DNA from: Mallotus nudiflorus
Lineage: Eukaryota; Streptophyta; Magnoliopsida; Malpighiales; Euphorbiaceae
Assembly: GCA_947683625.1 (NCBI GenBank)
Contig: CANTUR010002292.1
Span: 32,487 to 96,486 of the forward strand
Direction: 5' to 3'
Length of the DNA: 64,000 nucleotides
Shown here: positions 11,401 through 23,890 of the stretch, one piece after another
Numbering within the stretch: the first letter of the stretch is position 1
Layout: each line of letters opens with the position of its first letter
Notes under the pieces: model-generated
Told to the model about the DNA's origin: nothing
The model's database searches: none
Seen by the model: the letters and a program-made list of their open reading frames with translations, nothing else
Position numbers and translations under genes: made by a program

Positions 11401-14400
11401 ACATATGTATACTGGAAGATATAGAGTGCTTCTAAAATTCTAATTCATGTCTTTATGTGTTAGGGTTGCCTATGCTTCAAAATAATGCTCTATCTTATAG
11501 TTTGATAGCATGCCATCCTGCTTATTCAGGCACTGGCTTAGACTACTTGTGTGTTACTTGGATTGTTTCAAATTTAATCATAATTTTGGTGATCTGAATG
11601 AACTTTATTTGGTCTGCCTTCATTAGAGCAGTTACGAGAATAGATTTTCACAGAGCAATCTCTTGCTTTGCTTTGGAGGATTTGGAAGGGCATAAAAATT
11701 CAGTTCTTTGTACATTTAGCTAGCATTGCTTTCATTTTGTGTTAAAACTTATGTCTTCAAAGCAGTAAGTCTACCTGGAATGGTGAATGCACTTGTTGAT
11801 CTGACTTGACGAAAATGAGATAATTGTCTAACAGTAGCAGTCCTGATGGTTGTAATACATCTCTGCCTTTGCAGTGGTCCTGCAACTTGCCAAGATGTGT
11901 AACATTTTATGTTCCTGCCTTGAAAATTCCCTACCATAAATACCTCTTGAACAGCTACTCAACTTAATAGAAAACTATGACCTGGTTTTTTTATCAGTTT
12001 TTGGCAATTTAAGAAGGATGGTTTATTTGGTCTCATAGTATATCTGTATTTAACTCCACATTTGAGTCAACATGATGAAATTTCAGATCTTCAAAGGCTC
12101 TGAAGAATTTGTAGGTCAATCTAAATGTGCCTTTTGTGCACTGAGTAGGAAACTGACATATTTTTCATTGATTTTCTTATTGATCCATCTCTGCTGGAGT
12201 CTCATTAGACTTTATGAGTTTATTATTCTTTTGCTGCAGATATAAACCTAGTGAGGAGACATTACTTCAGATTGATCGATTTTGTGTATGCACAGCTGCT
12301 GAGTATGATATTAACCCAAATCAGCAATTGTCACCATGCTCCCGATCTCTGAATCATCAATCTGTTGCATCAACAACTTTGATAAATTCTTCACCTTCTT
12401 TGCCCATATCTAGTTTTGCCTCCGGTTCACTTGTAAAGTCATTAAATTATGTGCGCTCTCTAGTGTCTAAACATGTTCCAAAGCGCTCATTCCAACCAGC
12501 TGCATTTGCTGGAGCTCCTTCTGCATCAAGACAGGCACTTCCATCATTGTCATCTTTGTTCAGTAAATCTTTCAATTCCCAATTAAGCCCTGGTGGAGAA
12601 TGTTCAGAGAAGAAAGATGCTACAGCATTACCTGTTTCAAACTTGTCAAATATTGAAGAAGTTGATGCAAGAGAGGACCTGGATTATATTGCATATGATG
12701 TTCTGAAGTGGCGTTGGGTTGGGGAACATCCATTATCATATCTCACAACTGACAAGTAATTGCATTTTTCTATGGGCCTTATGTGTCCATTTGCCTTTTA
12801 TTTTGGTTCTGTTTGCTTTATTTTGTTGTATGTTGTGTAGAGAATTAACTTGAGTTCGTACCGCATCCTCTAATGCAGTGGTCGAGCTGTGGACCTTAAA
12901 GATGTGAGCACACGTAATTTCTTAGAAGTAGGTGCTGCAGCTCTACTTGTAGGAGACATGGAAGCCAAAATGAAGGGGCAGCCTTGGAAATATTTTGGAA
13001 CTGCTGACATGCCTTATCTTGATCAATTGTTGCAGCCTTCATCATTTACAATGATTACCAATCCAGCCTCTGCTCACCCTCATTTAAGAGCAATAACAGC
13101 ATCTAAACGCAGTAAAGCAGGACCTCGCCAAATTTGGCATGTTCTTCTTTCTGATATTATTGCTTTGTCTTGCTTGGAAAATTTTGTTCCAATGAAGCTT
13201 GCCTTTTTTTCTCTTTTGTCCATAATTCTTTTTTTCTGTAAGCAGATAGAAGCATCTTTTTTTTCCTTTCCTGTGTAAAGACCAGGTCAAAGGCTGTATT
13301 TAAGGTTGTGTTAGGTTTAGGCCATCTGAATCGTTTTGGGGTTAATTCTTACTAACATACCTCGCTATACCTGCTAGTTAGGGGAACTGAATCAGATCAG
13401 CATGTAGTGAAGTTCATTGGCTTCATTTGTCAGCTTCTGCCATACTTCTTTTAAACATAACTCAGAGACTGGAGGAAGAGGGAAGAATATTTGAAAGAGC
13501 TCATTTGACTTTTTATAGTTAAAAGGACATTAGAGGTAAAAAAAAAAAAAAAAAAAAAAAAGAAAACGAACATTACTTAGTGAAGAGTGCATATGTATAT
13601 ATATCATGTAGTGGTAAAGGAAATTTCATCTATGCATACAATTGATATTGGAAATTGTGGTTAGTTATTGATTAGAGTATGCGAGCTAAAAGTTTGAACA
13701 ATACCAAAAAAGTTCAAATGTGCTTCCTTTCAATTTATTCTTCATAACACAGCCTTGGAGAATGTGCCATGGTTATGCTGAAAGTGAAGTTCTTTTCAGG
13801 AGACATATCACAATGATTCTGACGTTGCAATTTTTGCAGTTCACTTATAGTTTAAACTTATAGTTTGAAAATTTTGAGTATGTTTCTGACTGTTCTGATT
13901 GCTATTTTGCAGGGAGGATTCTCCTGCGTGCACATTCCGCCCACGCGCTCGACCACTTTTCCAGTATCGTCACTACAGGTACAAAATGGAAATCATGTCT
14001 ATTGCGGTCCTGCTATATTATCTGTATCTACATTGCAAGGGCACATGTTTTTAACATTCATCTTTTGACTGATGTCACGTCTGCATCTCTTCTTAGTAAC
14101 ATTGGCTTTTAATCCTGTATGAATTTGTTTTTTTTTTCTGTCTATTTCTGGGAGCTCCATTTCTGCCCTGTTATGTATGTTATTCATTTTGACGGACAAG
14201 CAAAATTGTAATGGCTACGATACATCAAACAAATAAAAAAAATAGAAATAAAGCGAAATTATATAAGGTTTCCTTGAAATAAGCTCAGATGAGGAAACTG
14301 AAAAATTGCATGTTTCTTGACATTGAATATTGAACTTCAGCCTGCATTATCATTTAACATCATTCTCGGATGTCTTGGAGATATGCTGTTGTGTGTTAAT

Positions 14401-17400
14401 ATAAAATGATCAGGTTTTGTATTTGACTTAACCGTTCTGGTTTTGGTTTTGAATTTGAATATCTGTTTATTGACTCTGACCTGCTTTTCATTTGAAATCA
14501 TGATTTCTTTTCTTCTGTTCAGGAATTTGAGTTAAATTCATTAATTTTTTCTTTCAGTTTCCTCTGTCCTATCTTATTCTCATCCTTTTTCATTTGGTAT
14601 ACTTGTGACTCAGTGAACAACAACCTTTGCGATTGAATCCTGCTGAGGTATGCGAGGTTATTGCTGCAGTAAGCTCAGAGACACATTCTCAGAGTGCTAA
14701 TAATTTCACTGTATCATCTAGATTAAGTAACAACAGTGGAAATCCATCAATGGATGTGGCTGTCAGTGTCCTTATCAAGCTTGTCATCGATATGTAAGTT
14801 CTGATGCTGTGACCTGCTGTTATTATTCATTCAAATCTGGCATTGAATCTTTATTTGCACTGTAATAGATGCGCATGCATGATGGTACATTCTTAGCTGA
14901 TGCAGTGATGTCATATGTAGTTTGCTGTGGAATTTCATTCGAGAATAACTTGCAATTCTCTGATGGCATAACATTATCGTTGTATTGGAATTTACTATTC
15001 ACTGGCCCTTCTTGATTACATTCTGAGGCCTAAGTTACTTGAAATGTGAACTGCCTTGCCATTTTGTTCAGTATGGAAAAGGAAAGTGGTGTCCAACTGA
15101 GTTGTGAGTGGATCACTCCTATTTCAAGCATATATAGATTATTTAACTGGAAGTGAATGTGATGTTATATGCATAAGAGACTGGAAAAGTTTAGGATTGA
15201 CAAAGTGGTGGTTTGTATGAAAGGGTCCCCATTATGCTTAGGTGCACAAACTACTATTTTAATGGTTTAATTGCTAATTCTTAGTATTAATAGTCAGCGT
15301 TGCATGCTCGAGTTTATACTTTATAGACAAACTATTCATTGCAAAGTGGCTTGCTTTATTTTTTGATTTTTCTATTATCATGTTCAACAAGTAATACTGA
15401 TTAATTTAACATGGACATGTCTTTTATTTTCATACTTAGTGGTTGCTGATTTTTCACTGAGTAGGTTTAGGAGATAAATTTTTGGAAATTCTTATACATT
15501 AGTACTGCTATACCTGAATTTATCTATTCATAACTGTTAAGTTGTCAAAATATTAAATTTTAATTGAGGCAAGGAGCATTAGAATTACAAAATAAGTGAT
15601 TGTAAGCATATTATATTGTTGCCGTCCAATGGTTCCTTCTAGGACTACATGTGAAAATAAAAGAATCTCAAGATTGTAAGTTGTAATGCACTTGGATTTG
15701 TGATCACCCTTCTTTAGTTGGTCAATGAATTCATTTTCTCTTTTTTTCCTTCTTACTATGGTTGCATGAATTGCTCATGGAAGGTCAATGAAAAATTCTT
15801 TACAGGTATGTATTGGACTCTGAGACTGCAGCTCCTCTCACTCTGTCCATGCTTGAGGTGCGGCATCAATTAAATGTGAAGTTTTCAGGTGCTGATTGTC
15901 AGAGCTTCTAAAGTTTGTTTTGCAATTATGTTTCAGGAAATGCTTAGTTCTCCAAAAGCTGCTTGCAGAGTTCGTGCTTTTGATTTGATTCTGAATCTTG
16001 GGGTTCATGGTCAGTTATTGGAACCAATAATGGCAGATGATACTTCCACAATTGAAGAAGAGTACTCACAAGAACCATTTGCTGATATTAACGAGCATCT
16101 TGCCACACAGGATAACAGGAAGGCAAACTCTGTTAACAAGTTGGGCACTTTATCAGCTATTGATAGCATTGAATCTTGGATTCTAAACATTTTATATGAA
16201 ATACTTCTATTTCTTGTTCAGGTATGATTCCAGTTGGCATAATTTGAACAACTCTACTTTTGCTGCTTATTTATCTCAACTTCTCATACCTTTTAACTAA
16301 ACATGATTCATTTTGCTAACCTCTAATGGAAAGCATAACTCCTGAACTATTTTAAGAAACTAAGCACTCAAAATGTTCAAAGTGATGCTTTCATAGTCTG
16401 GTATGGAATGAATACAGTGCGAATCAATCAAGAACAAATAACACTGTTACAGGACCAACAATGGGACTTACAGCATGAGTAAGAATGCATGAAAGGAAGC
16501 ACTGTTAGTAACTTTACTCTAAAATCCAGAATGAAAATTATTTCGCCAAGTGGTTGATGTCAGTTAAAAAAAAAAATAGTTGATGTCACAAGATAATGTC
16601 ATCATTATGATATTTCTGCTGATAATGCACCATGTTAATTTTCTTAACTCATATGGTACACTACCATCTGAACCTTTTTTGTTTTGGCAGACAGAAGAGA
16701 AGGAAGAATCTGTCTGGGCATCTGCTTTGAGTTGTTTACTTTATTTTGTTTGTGATAGAGGCAAAATTTTGAGAAACCGAATAGAAGGCCTTGACATAAG
16801 GGTGAGTTCGTATCTCCTCACCATCCTTACTTCTCTTGGGAATGCAGCTTCTTGTTTTATCTCCTTATTTATACCTCTTTATGCAGCACAATTTGTGCTT
16901 GTTTCTCACAACTATTCTCATATTGGCATGATATTAGGGTGAGCTAGAATTTCCTACTAACTTTTCAACTTGGTACCGCTGTGGAATTGAAATCTTCTAT
17001 AGTGATTGATTTATGCTGCTCTAACCAGTACTAGACTTTCTATCTTGTCCATTTTGATTGCCACTATATGTATGTATCTTTTAGATAGGAAATTAATTTT
17101 TGTGATGTTAACAAGCTACTTAAATAAAAGAATTCTAGTGAAAGATTATTCTACCAAATTGCTTTTGAGGGAACCCTTAAATGAGTGAGGAAAAGAGAAA
17201 AAGAAAAAAATGTCCAACTCAATCTTCCCTGTTCTTCCTTTTTCTTTTTGTATATCTGCACATATTGTTGCAGTTTATTCCTATTTGCAAATACTCAGAT
17301 TTATAATAAGAATGTTTAATCCTATTTGCAAATACTCAAATATATAATAAGAGAGTTTGATGTCTCTTTAACTTTGTAAGTTCTAATACTTGGAGATGAC

Positions 17401-20400
17401 ATTTTGGCGCTGACCCAACTGGTTTCTGCCTTACCAAACCCTAATGGGGCAGATTTTTTTTTATAGGTGTAGAAAAAGAATAAGGTTTACATTTTTTTTC
17501 TATACAGAAATTGCAGATGAGTATGTTGTTTAAAGACATAATAGCTATTTAACGTTTATGCTTTTTTCTACTTTAAAATAATTGGTTAGTACCACCTGGC
17601 CCTGCTTTGCTTCACTCTTAATATCATTCCACCACAAATAAGACAGGGCTGACCTATCAAGTCCACATTTCCCATCTCTGGCCCATTGCCATTTGTAGTT
17701 GAATTCACATTGCAAGTGGATTTTATGATCAAACACTGTCTGTTTGTAACTTTCTATGGCTTTGTCCGATGCTCCAGTCAGGTGCCAGTTATTGTGATTT
17801 TATAAACTTTGTTTGATCAGGTTTTTTGCATCCATTTTCAGGTTATTAAGACACTTATTGAGATTAGCAGGAAGAATTCTTGGGCTGAATTAGTTCATAG
17901 CAATCTTGTATGCATGTTAACAAACATGTTTTATCAAGTGCATGATCGGTCTACTCTGGATGCCTCAAGCACCCGAGTTTTTCTCGTAGATCAGGTTGAC
18001 CTGATTGGAGGAATTGACTTTATTTTCTATGAGGTATGTGAATCATTTATTTATCTACATTTAATATGTTTAAGTACAGTAGATTATAGCCTTAATAGTT
18101 TTAATAAATTCATCTACATCTGAACAAATATGTTTTTGTCATCTCTTGCAGTATTCACTTGCTGCTTTGAGAGAGGACAGGAGAAATCTATTTTTGGTTC
18201 TTCTTGACTATGTTTTTCATCAAGTAAATGAATCATGCATAGCTGCTGGAGTTTCTGAATATAGTGATGATGAGATTCAGCCTCTATCAGCCTTGCTTTC
18301 TCTTGCTGATGCACCTGAAGCTTTTTACATTTCTGTTAAACTTGGGGTGGAAGGTATTGGGGAGCTGTTAAGAAGATCCATTTCTGCTGTATTATCAAGA
18401 TATTCCAACAATGAGCGACTAAATATGGTAAGCCTAAGACAGTTTGCATGATTCCAAGGGTGGGCATGTTATGTTTCACCTGAGGAAGGGAGCATTTTCT
18501 GAGGACTACACTTTCAGAAAGTAGATTGTCTCCTGTTCATCTGACATAGACATACACACAATTGTAAACATATGAAATGATTTCATGTGCTTGCTTACCT
18601 CATGCTCACACCACATACACACACTACTTTTATACTTCAATTGCTTGCTTGCTTGCTTTCCTTTTTTCCTTTGTTAAAATTTCTTGATGGTAATTTAGTA
18701 TGGAACTGTTACATTGCCCAAAACATACTTCACGTGTGCTATTAATTCCTTTTTTTTTTAATGTGGATTTATTAAAATTTTTATCACTGTTTCTGCAATC
18801 TGAATCTAATTTCATCTTTTACAGCTCTTGGAGAATATAACCGAGAGATTGGACACAATAATTGGCTCTTTTACTCATTTGGACAAAGAATTCACCCATC
18901 TGATGCAGATAACCAAATCTTACAAGTTATTGGAAAGCATTGCGAGTGCAGGCCAAAGAAGTAATGTTATCATAAAACCGAAGCTTGCATGGATCACTTT
19001 GCATTCTCTTCTTCATTCAGAAAGAATCACTTACCGCCAGAATGGATATACTTGGTTAGGAGATTTGCTTATTGCAGAAATTAGCGATGGAAGGGACGCA
19101 AATGTATTGTTAAATATAAAAGGCTTGCGGCATCAAATTGCCCGTGTGGGTGTTCATGATACCTCAGCTGCTTCTGATGTTCCGTTGTCCATATGGCTTA
19201 TGTGTGGGCTTTTGAAGTCCAAACATTACCTTATCAGATGGGGCTTTTTATATGTCCTAGAGAGGCTACTGATGCGATGCAAATTTTTGTTGGATGAGGA
19301 TGAAATGCAGCACGTAAATGGCAGTAATGTTGGTCAGGAACATGTGGATAACCGACTTGAGAAAGCAAATGCAGTGATAGACATCATGAGCAGTGCTCTA
19401 TCCTTGGTGGCTCAAATAAATGAAACAGATCGCATCAACATTTTGAAGGTATCTTTCATAGATAACGTGTAAGCCTACTTAAATTTCGCAAATAGCTTTT
19501 AAATTATTCATGCATGGCCTGGAATACAAGGGAATGGAATTAAATCTACTGTTGCTTGAAGATTTGATTGACTTAGGATATCTCTGATGCTAATTTCTTA
19601 TTTTCTGCTCATTGACAATTCTTTGGTAGTATTTTGTTTTTTGTCCAGTTTTCTTGGAGAATACCATCCTGAATTATCTGATGGCTTGGTACATTTTTGT
19701 CAAAGAAGCATCCTCCCTTACATTTTTTAAGGCTATTAGAAAATAAGATTGCTTTGGTGAGATGATATCTTCCCATGTTTGGTCATGTTGTAGTAGTAGT
19801 AGTTATATTTACTTTGTTATTATTATTATTTTTTTTCAAATTATTGATTCTAGGATACACTTTTCTTTAAGGAATTTTAAGATCTCATGAAGCATCCGTG
19901 TTCTATTGACACTATAATTTAGGGTTTGATAATGTGCTAAATTTCGTTTTTTTTTTTTTTTTTACTGAGCAGATGTGTGACATACTGTTCTCTCAGCTGT
20001 GCCTGAAAGTTTTTCCATCAACTATGATGCCATATGGAGAGAATGCCCAACAGAGCAAAGCTGGTGCAGATGAAAATAAAAATTTTGATGGTGCTGAGTG
20101 CACATATCAGCAAGGGAACAATTCACATAATGAATTTGTAGAGGAAACTGATGATAGATCCAGCTGCAACATTAATGGTTCTGTTATGTGTGGGACAGCA
20201 TCAATGGCTGCAATGCTTCTCCAAGGGCAGGCAATTGTTCCTATGCAACTGGTTGCACGTGTTCCTGCAGCATTATTCTATTGGCCACTGATTCAGCTTG
20301 CCGGTGCTGCAACGGATAATATTGCACTTGGAGTTGCAGTTGGAAGCAAAGGGCGAGGAAATATTCCTGGTGCTGCGTCAGATATTAGGGCCACTCTTCT

Positions 20401-21466
20401 GTTACTTCTAATTGGTAAATGCATTGCAGATCCTAAGGCTTTCCAAGAAGTTGGTGGAGAAGAATTTTTTCGGTGATTTTTCATTCTCTGTTCCTTAAGA
20501 TGCTTTTGCTGAACCTTTTTATTAAGACATGTTAAACGTCTTCCCTTTTGACTTCTAGCAGGGAACTTTTAGATGATAGAGACTCAAGGGTAGCATATTA
20601 CTCTTCAGCTTTTCTTTTGAAGGTAACATGTTCCCCTCCCTTGATGACCACAAACTGTTTGATTACTTGGATTTCGAATCTCTGCTTACTCATTTGAACC
20701 TGGAATTTTTCAGAGAATGATGACAGAAAAGCCTGATGAGTACCAACATATGCTTCAGAATCTTATCTTTAAAGCACAGCAGGTATAACTCTTCTACTGT
20801 TTGATGGAAGTCGCACAAATATAATGTGAAAAGAAAAAGAAAATAGTACAAGAATAACTGCTGGGCGCAAGTATGTCATGTGCTTGTGTTTCTTTTACAT
20901 GTTCAACTGGTTGACGTGCCTTTAATGTGGGGGGTTTCATTTAGTTTTATTACATTTTTTTATTGCAGCCGCTTAATAATATGATTTTTTTTTAGTTAGA
21001 AATTAACTCTTTCTAAAACTAAACTGGTTTATTATTTTGAAATATGTAAAGATGAAAAAAGACAAATAAAAATAAATGTCTAATTTATCTTTTATTAATT
21101 ATAAAATTCATAGTAGTCCTACATAGTATTCTTTAGTAGTCTTGGTGATGTATTATTACGGTAGGCTTCTCAAAAATAATTTCTTAAAAAGTGGTGAGCT
21201 GATATTTGCCACTTTGGATTTCTGATAGCTTATAATTGTGTGATGAGTCCATCCCATGTAATTAAACATATTTAGATGTTCCATATTTATTACATCCTGC
21301 TCTTTTATAGGACGGTACGTAGGTTTTGTGCTATTGCTGTAACATTCTCAGATCAGTTACATGTTTGCATGTGCTTCTGCCTTTGCAGAGCAACAATGAA
21401 AAGCTATTGGAAAATCCATTCCTTCAGATGCTGGGAATACTTCAGCTATCAAATGATGGGCTATAG
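8433..21466 (+). CDS. Conserved plant protein of unknown function, At3g12590-like (17 exons, about 1,225 aa)
   Basis: Exons, with all phases adding up to 1,226 codons including the stop: 8433-8711, 9875-9954, 10987-11037, 12240-12755, 12879-13136, 13913-13978, 14614-14793, 15806-15857, 15937-16221, 16691-16801, 17842-18033, 18152-18427, 18825-19448, 19973-20472, 20562-20622, 20714-20782, 21389-21466. The start was chosen because MSSTFSPSRS followed by KKPPEPLRRAVADCL is the conserved N-terminus of this family as I remember it. The N-terminus is serine/alanine-rich and disordered. After about residue 90 the protein is mostly helical, with many leucine-rich segments that resemble ARM/HEAT-type solenoids. 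I see no enzyme motif, signal peptide or clear membrane span. Known Arabidopsis relatives are about this size and of unknown role. Fifteen of sixteen introns are GT-AG; intron 5 appears to be GC-AG. The family assignment is from memory of conserved segments, and exon edges are inferred from splice consensus plus reading frame. Confidence 0.85.
9384..9845 (+). repeat. Tandem repeat, three copies of ~145-158 bp, in intron 1
   Basis: Three successive units start with GATACCCTCT at 9384, 9529 and 9687 and run to about 9845. They share segments such as GAGCAGCAA and CACATACTAATCAATGTA, with scattered substitutions and small indels. The last unit ends about 30 bp before the acceptor of exon 2 (exon start 9875), so the array forms the 3' end of the intron. 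Confidence 0.9.
13137..13142 (+). other. Probable GC splice donor of intron 5 (GC-AG intron)
   Basis: The conserved protein joins ...RQIW to EDSP across this intron. Only a donor after base 13136 (intron starting GCATGT) paired with the acceptor AG at 13911-13912 keeps the frame and gives tryptophan from TG+G. The nearest GT (at 13141) would give the wrong phase and a frameshift. GC-AG introns are a known minor class in plants. Confidence 0.7.
13538..13561 (+). repeat. Poly(A) tract in intron 5
   Basis: A run of about 24 adenines lies within intron 5. There are no clear signs of a retroposed sequence in front of it, so it is listed as a simple repeat only. Confidence 0.8.
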
Positions 21467-23890
21467 TATAGTGGCCCTTGTGATGTTGCTCCTCATCTTG
21501 GAGATGTGTTGATATTCTTTGCTCTTGACAACTGTGGCCTTCTGCCTGACAACATTAATTAAAGTTTTAAAGATGCCCAGCTGGATTATTTTTGTTTTTG
21601 AGGTGAACATACAACAATAGTTATGATCCATGGAATACATCCAGACAAGAAATCTATTTAAGCAGAGTATGGACTCATAGATCTTATACCTCCTGGTGAA
21701 AACAAGAAAAAGGTGATTTTACTAGTTGAATTTGAAAATTGATTAAAGCTGGGGAATTCATTGTGCTGTTTGTGCGTGCTCCATCTCTTCAATTGTTTTG
21801 CCTTGACTCCTATAAAATAATGAGCTTGAGGATGCCTATGTCCTGTATGTCCTTAAACATAAATTCAATCACTGGAGGATTCTTCATATTAGTGTAAATT
21901 ATGCATTGAATTCTGAAGGTTCACCTAAGCTGGAGTACAATATATTCAGGAAACATTTTGGAGTGATGCTATTGATTACTTCGGCCATTCTTTATCTGCC
22001 ACTTTAATCTCTGCAGATTCTGGGATTCAACATATCTTCGGGTATTTATTTCCAACCCCCGCTTTTATATATTTTTAAATGGAAAGATTTTTAGATTTGC
22101 AAATAAAATTTATTTTCAAAGTTTAAAATAGAAGTTAGAGAATGAAATGAAGAGGAAGGGAAGTTAGGGTTTGTATTAGCTCTTTTCAATTGTGGGTGAA
22201 GGGAAAGGGAAAGAGAATTAATGCCTTGCCTTATTTGGCTAGTGGATTATGGTAAAGTTGGAAAATAGGGAACAGCTATTAGCATGTAATAAATGTTGGA
22301 ATTTCATGAAAGTTATGGATCATTCCCTCCTCTGCGCTCCCTTATCACCCAGAATAAAAAGGTTTTAATAAGTAATTACATCCTCACTTCCCTCAATTTA
22401 GAAGGTTATCCTAGCTTGGGGGATCATCACCTGCTGATCTCCCTCAATGCAAAAAATGCTCAAGGGTGGATCTGTTTCTGAAAGGAGCCTATTTTAATGA
22501 GTCAATATATCCATTATGGCCTTTTTAGGTTTACATTCCAACTTATCTCTTTTTAAATGATTAAGATTTTCAATTTTCATCATTATATGGTCCAAATAGT
22601 ATTTCTAAAGTCAGTAGCAATTATAAACACTGTAATCATCAGTGAAATATGAGAATTAGATTTTTCTGTCGTGCCATTAAAGATTTATGAGAAGCTCCAA
22701 AATTCATGCTGGTTGCCTGTTATTAATGTATTTTTCCTTTTCTATATGGATGCAGCAATCAGCGTGTGTTATATCTAGAGGAATTTCCGGGGGGCGTTTG
22801 TTGTACAGCATCATAATTCCTCTCAGCCTTTTAATTTTTGACATTCTGGAAAATGACGTTAATGCTGGCTTCTTTTTGAACAGCCACCCTCACACAATAA
22901 AACCTATGAGCTCTTTTTAACTCACTGAGGTTTATCGACTGTTGTGACAAGACCATACCTGGAAAATTTTGTATGTTTAGTCAGTAGGAAATGGTGCTAG
23001 AAGCTGGCTTGGATCGCAAGGCTCTCCAATTCTGTTTTTAGGGGAATTGTGCAGATGTCTATAACTAAAGACATCTTCAGAGTGCAGCACATATGTTCTT
23101 TTTGAATGTATTCATTATTTATTTTGACATTGTAAATATGTAAGTTGATCTATTTTCTTCCAGTTATCTGTAGTTGGTGCGATTGTTGTATAATGGTTTG
23201 AGTTTTCTTGTTTTGACTTTTGAATGTGATACTGATTTAATTAAATAGAAAGTTTTGTTCTCACTTCCTGTTTTACCATATTGACTTGGTTTTACATTTG
23301 TTAGCAAATGATATTGTGCTTAAATTTATTGTACGTGTAGCTCATTGCAAATTAACTATTTGTTAGTGAAATCCAACTGTTTATTTTGCTGGGCGCATTT
23401 TCTCCCTATGTTTCCTATCTAGTAGTTGTTCAATTCAACGATGGAAATTTCAGGTTGTATGCCAGTGGATTTTGTACAACCTCATTTCGGCAAATGGAGA
23501 TGGAAATAACAAAGGTGTGTATTAGACAGCGAACAATACATGGTAAGATTGAAGCATGTCAACACGAGAAAATCTAACATTGCGTCTCACAGATTGCATG
23601 CCTGCACAAAATTACAATGCTTTCCAATAAAAATGGCAAATGAATCATACCAATTGCAGTTAGCTTCAAGTACAACTGCAAAAAATAGGATAATTGCAAT
23701 TAGTGACAAGATGGCACTTGTATGATGTCTATTCAAGCAAAAAACGTATTCTAATTGCTGGGAGTAATCTACTCTTAAATTCCATGCTCTGCATTTGTTC
23801 TATCATGACCCTGTCAGCTGACTTTTCAACTATCTAAATTCATGTGCTTTGACCCCAAATCTACAAAAGCCTATGTAGAACAGTTAATAT
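21467..23890. other. Convergent intergenic region with the 3' UTRs of both genes
   Basis: This lies between the stop of the plus-strand gene (21466) and the stop of the minus-strand ALY/REF gene (23891). The first few hundred bases probably hold the 3' UTR of the former and the last part that of the latter, but the poly(A) sites cannot be placed. Apart from a possible coding relic at 21605-22010 I see no gene; short open frames here have no recognisable features. Confidence 0.6.
21605..22010 (+). pseudogene. Possible relic of an unidentified coding sequence
   Basis: Two blocks read like protein. 21605-21742 contains IVMIHGIHPDKKSI, one stop (21659-21661), then LIDLIPPGENKKKV and LLVEFEN. 21819-22010 continues with NELEDAYVLYVLKHKF and HWRILHISVNYAL in another frame. 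The end of the first block (VEFEN) and the start of the second (NELED) could adjoin if the ~77 bp between them is an intron or insertion. I do not recognise the family. It could also be chance; the composition is only mildly coding-like. Confidence 0.2.

Noticed and set aside
13137..13145. A standard GT donor at 13141 for exon 5
   Set aside because: It adds bases that shift the frame away from the conserved EDSP...RPRARPLFQYRHY continuation in exon 6.
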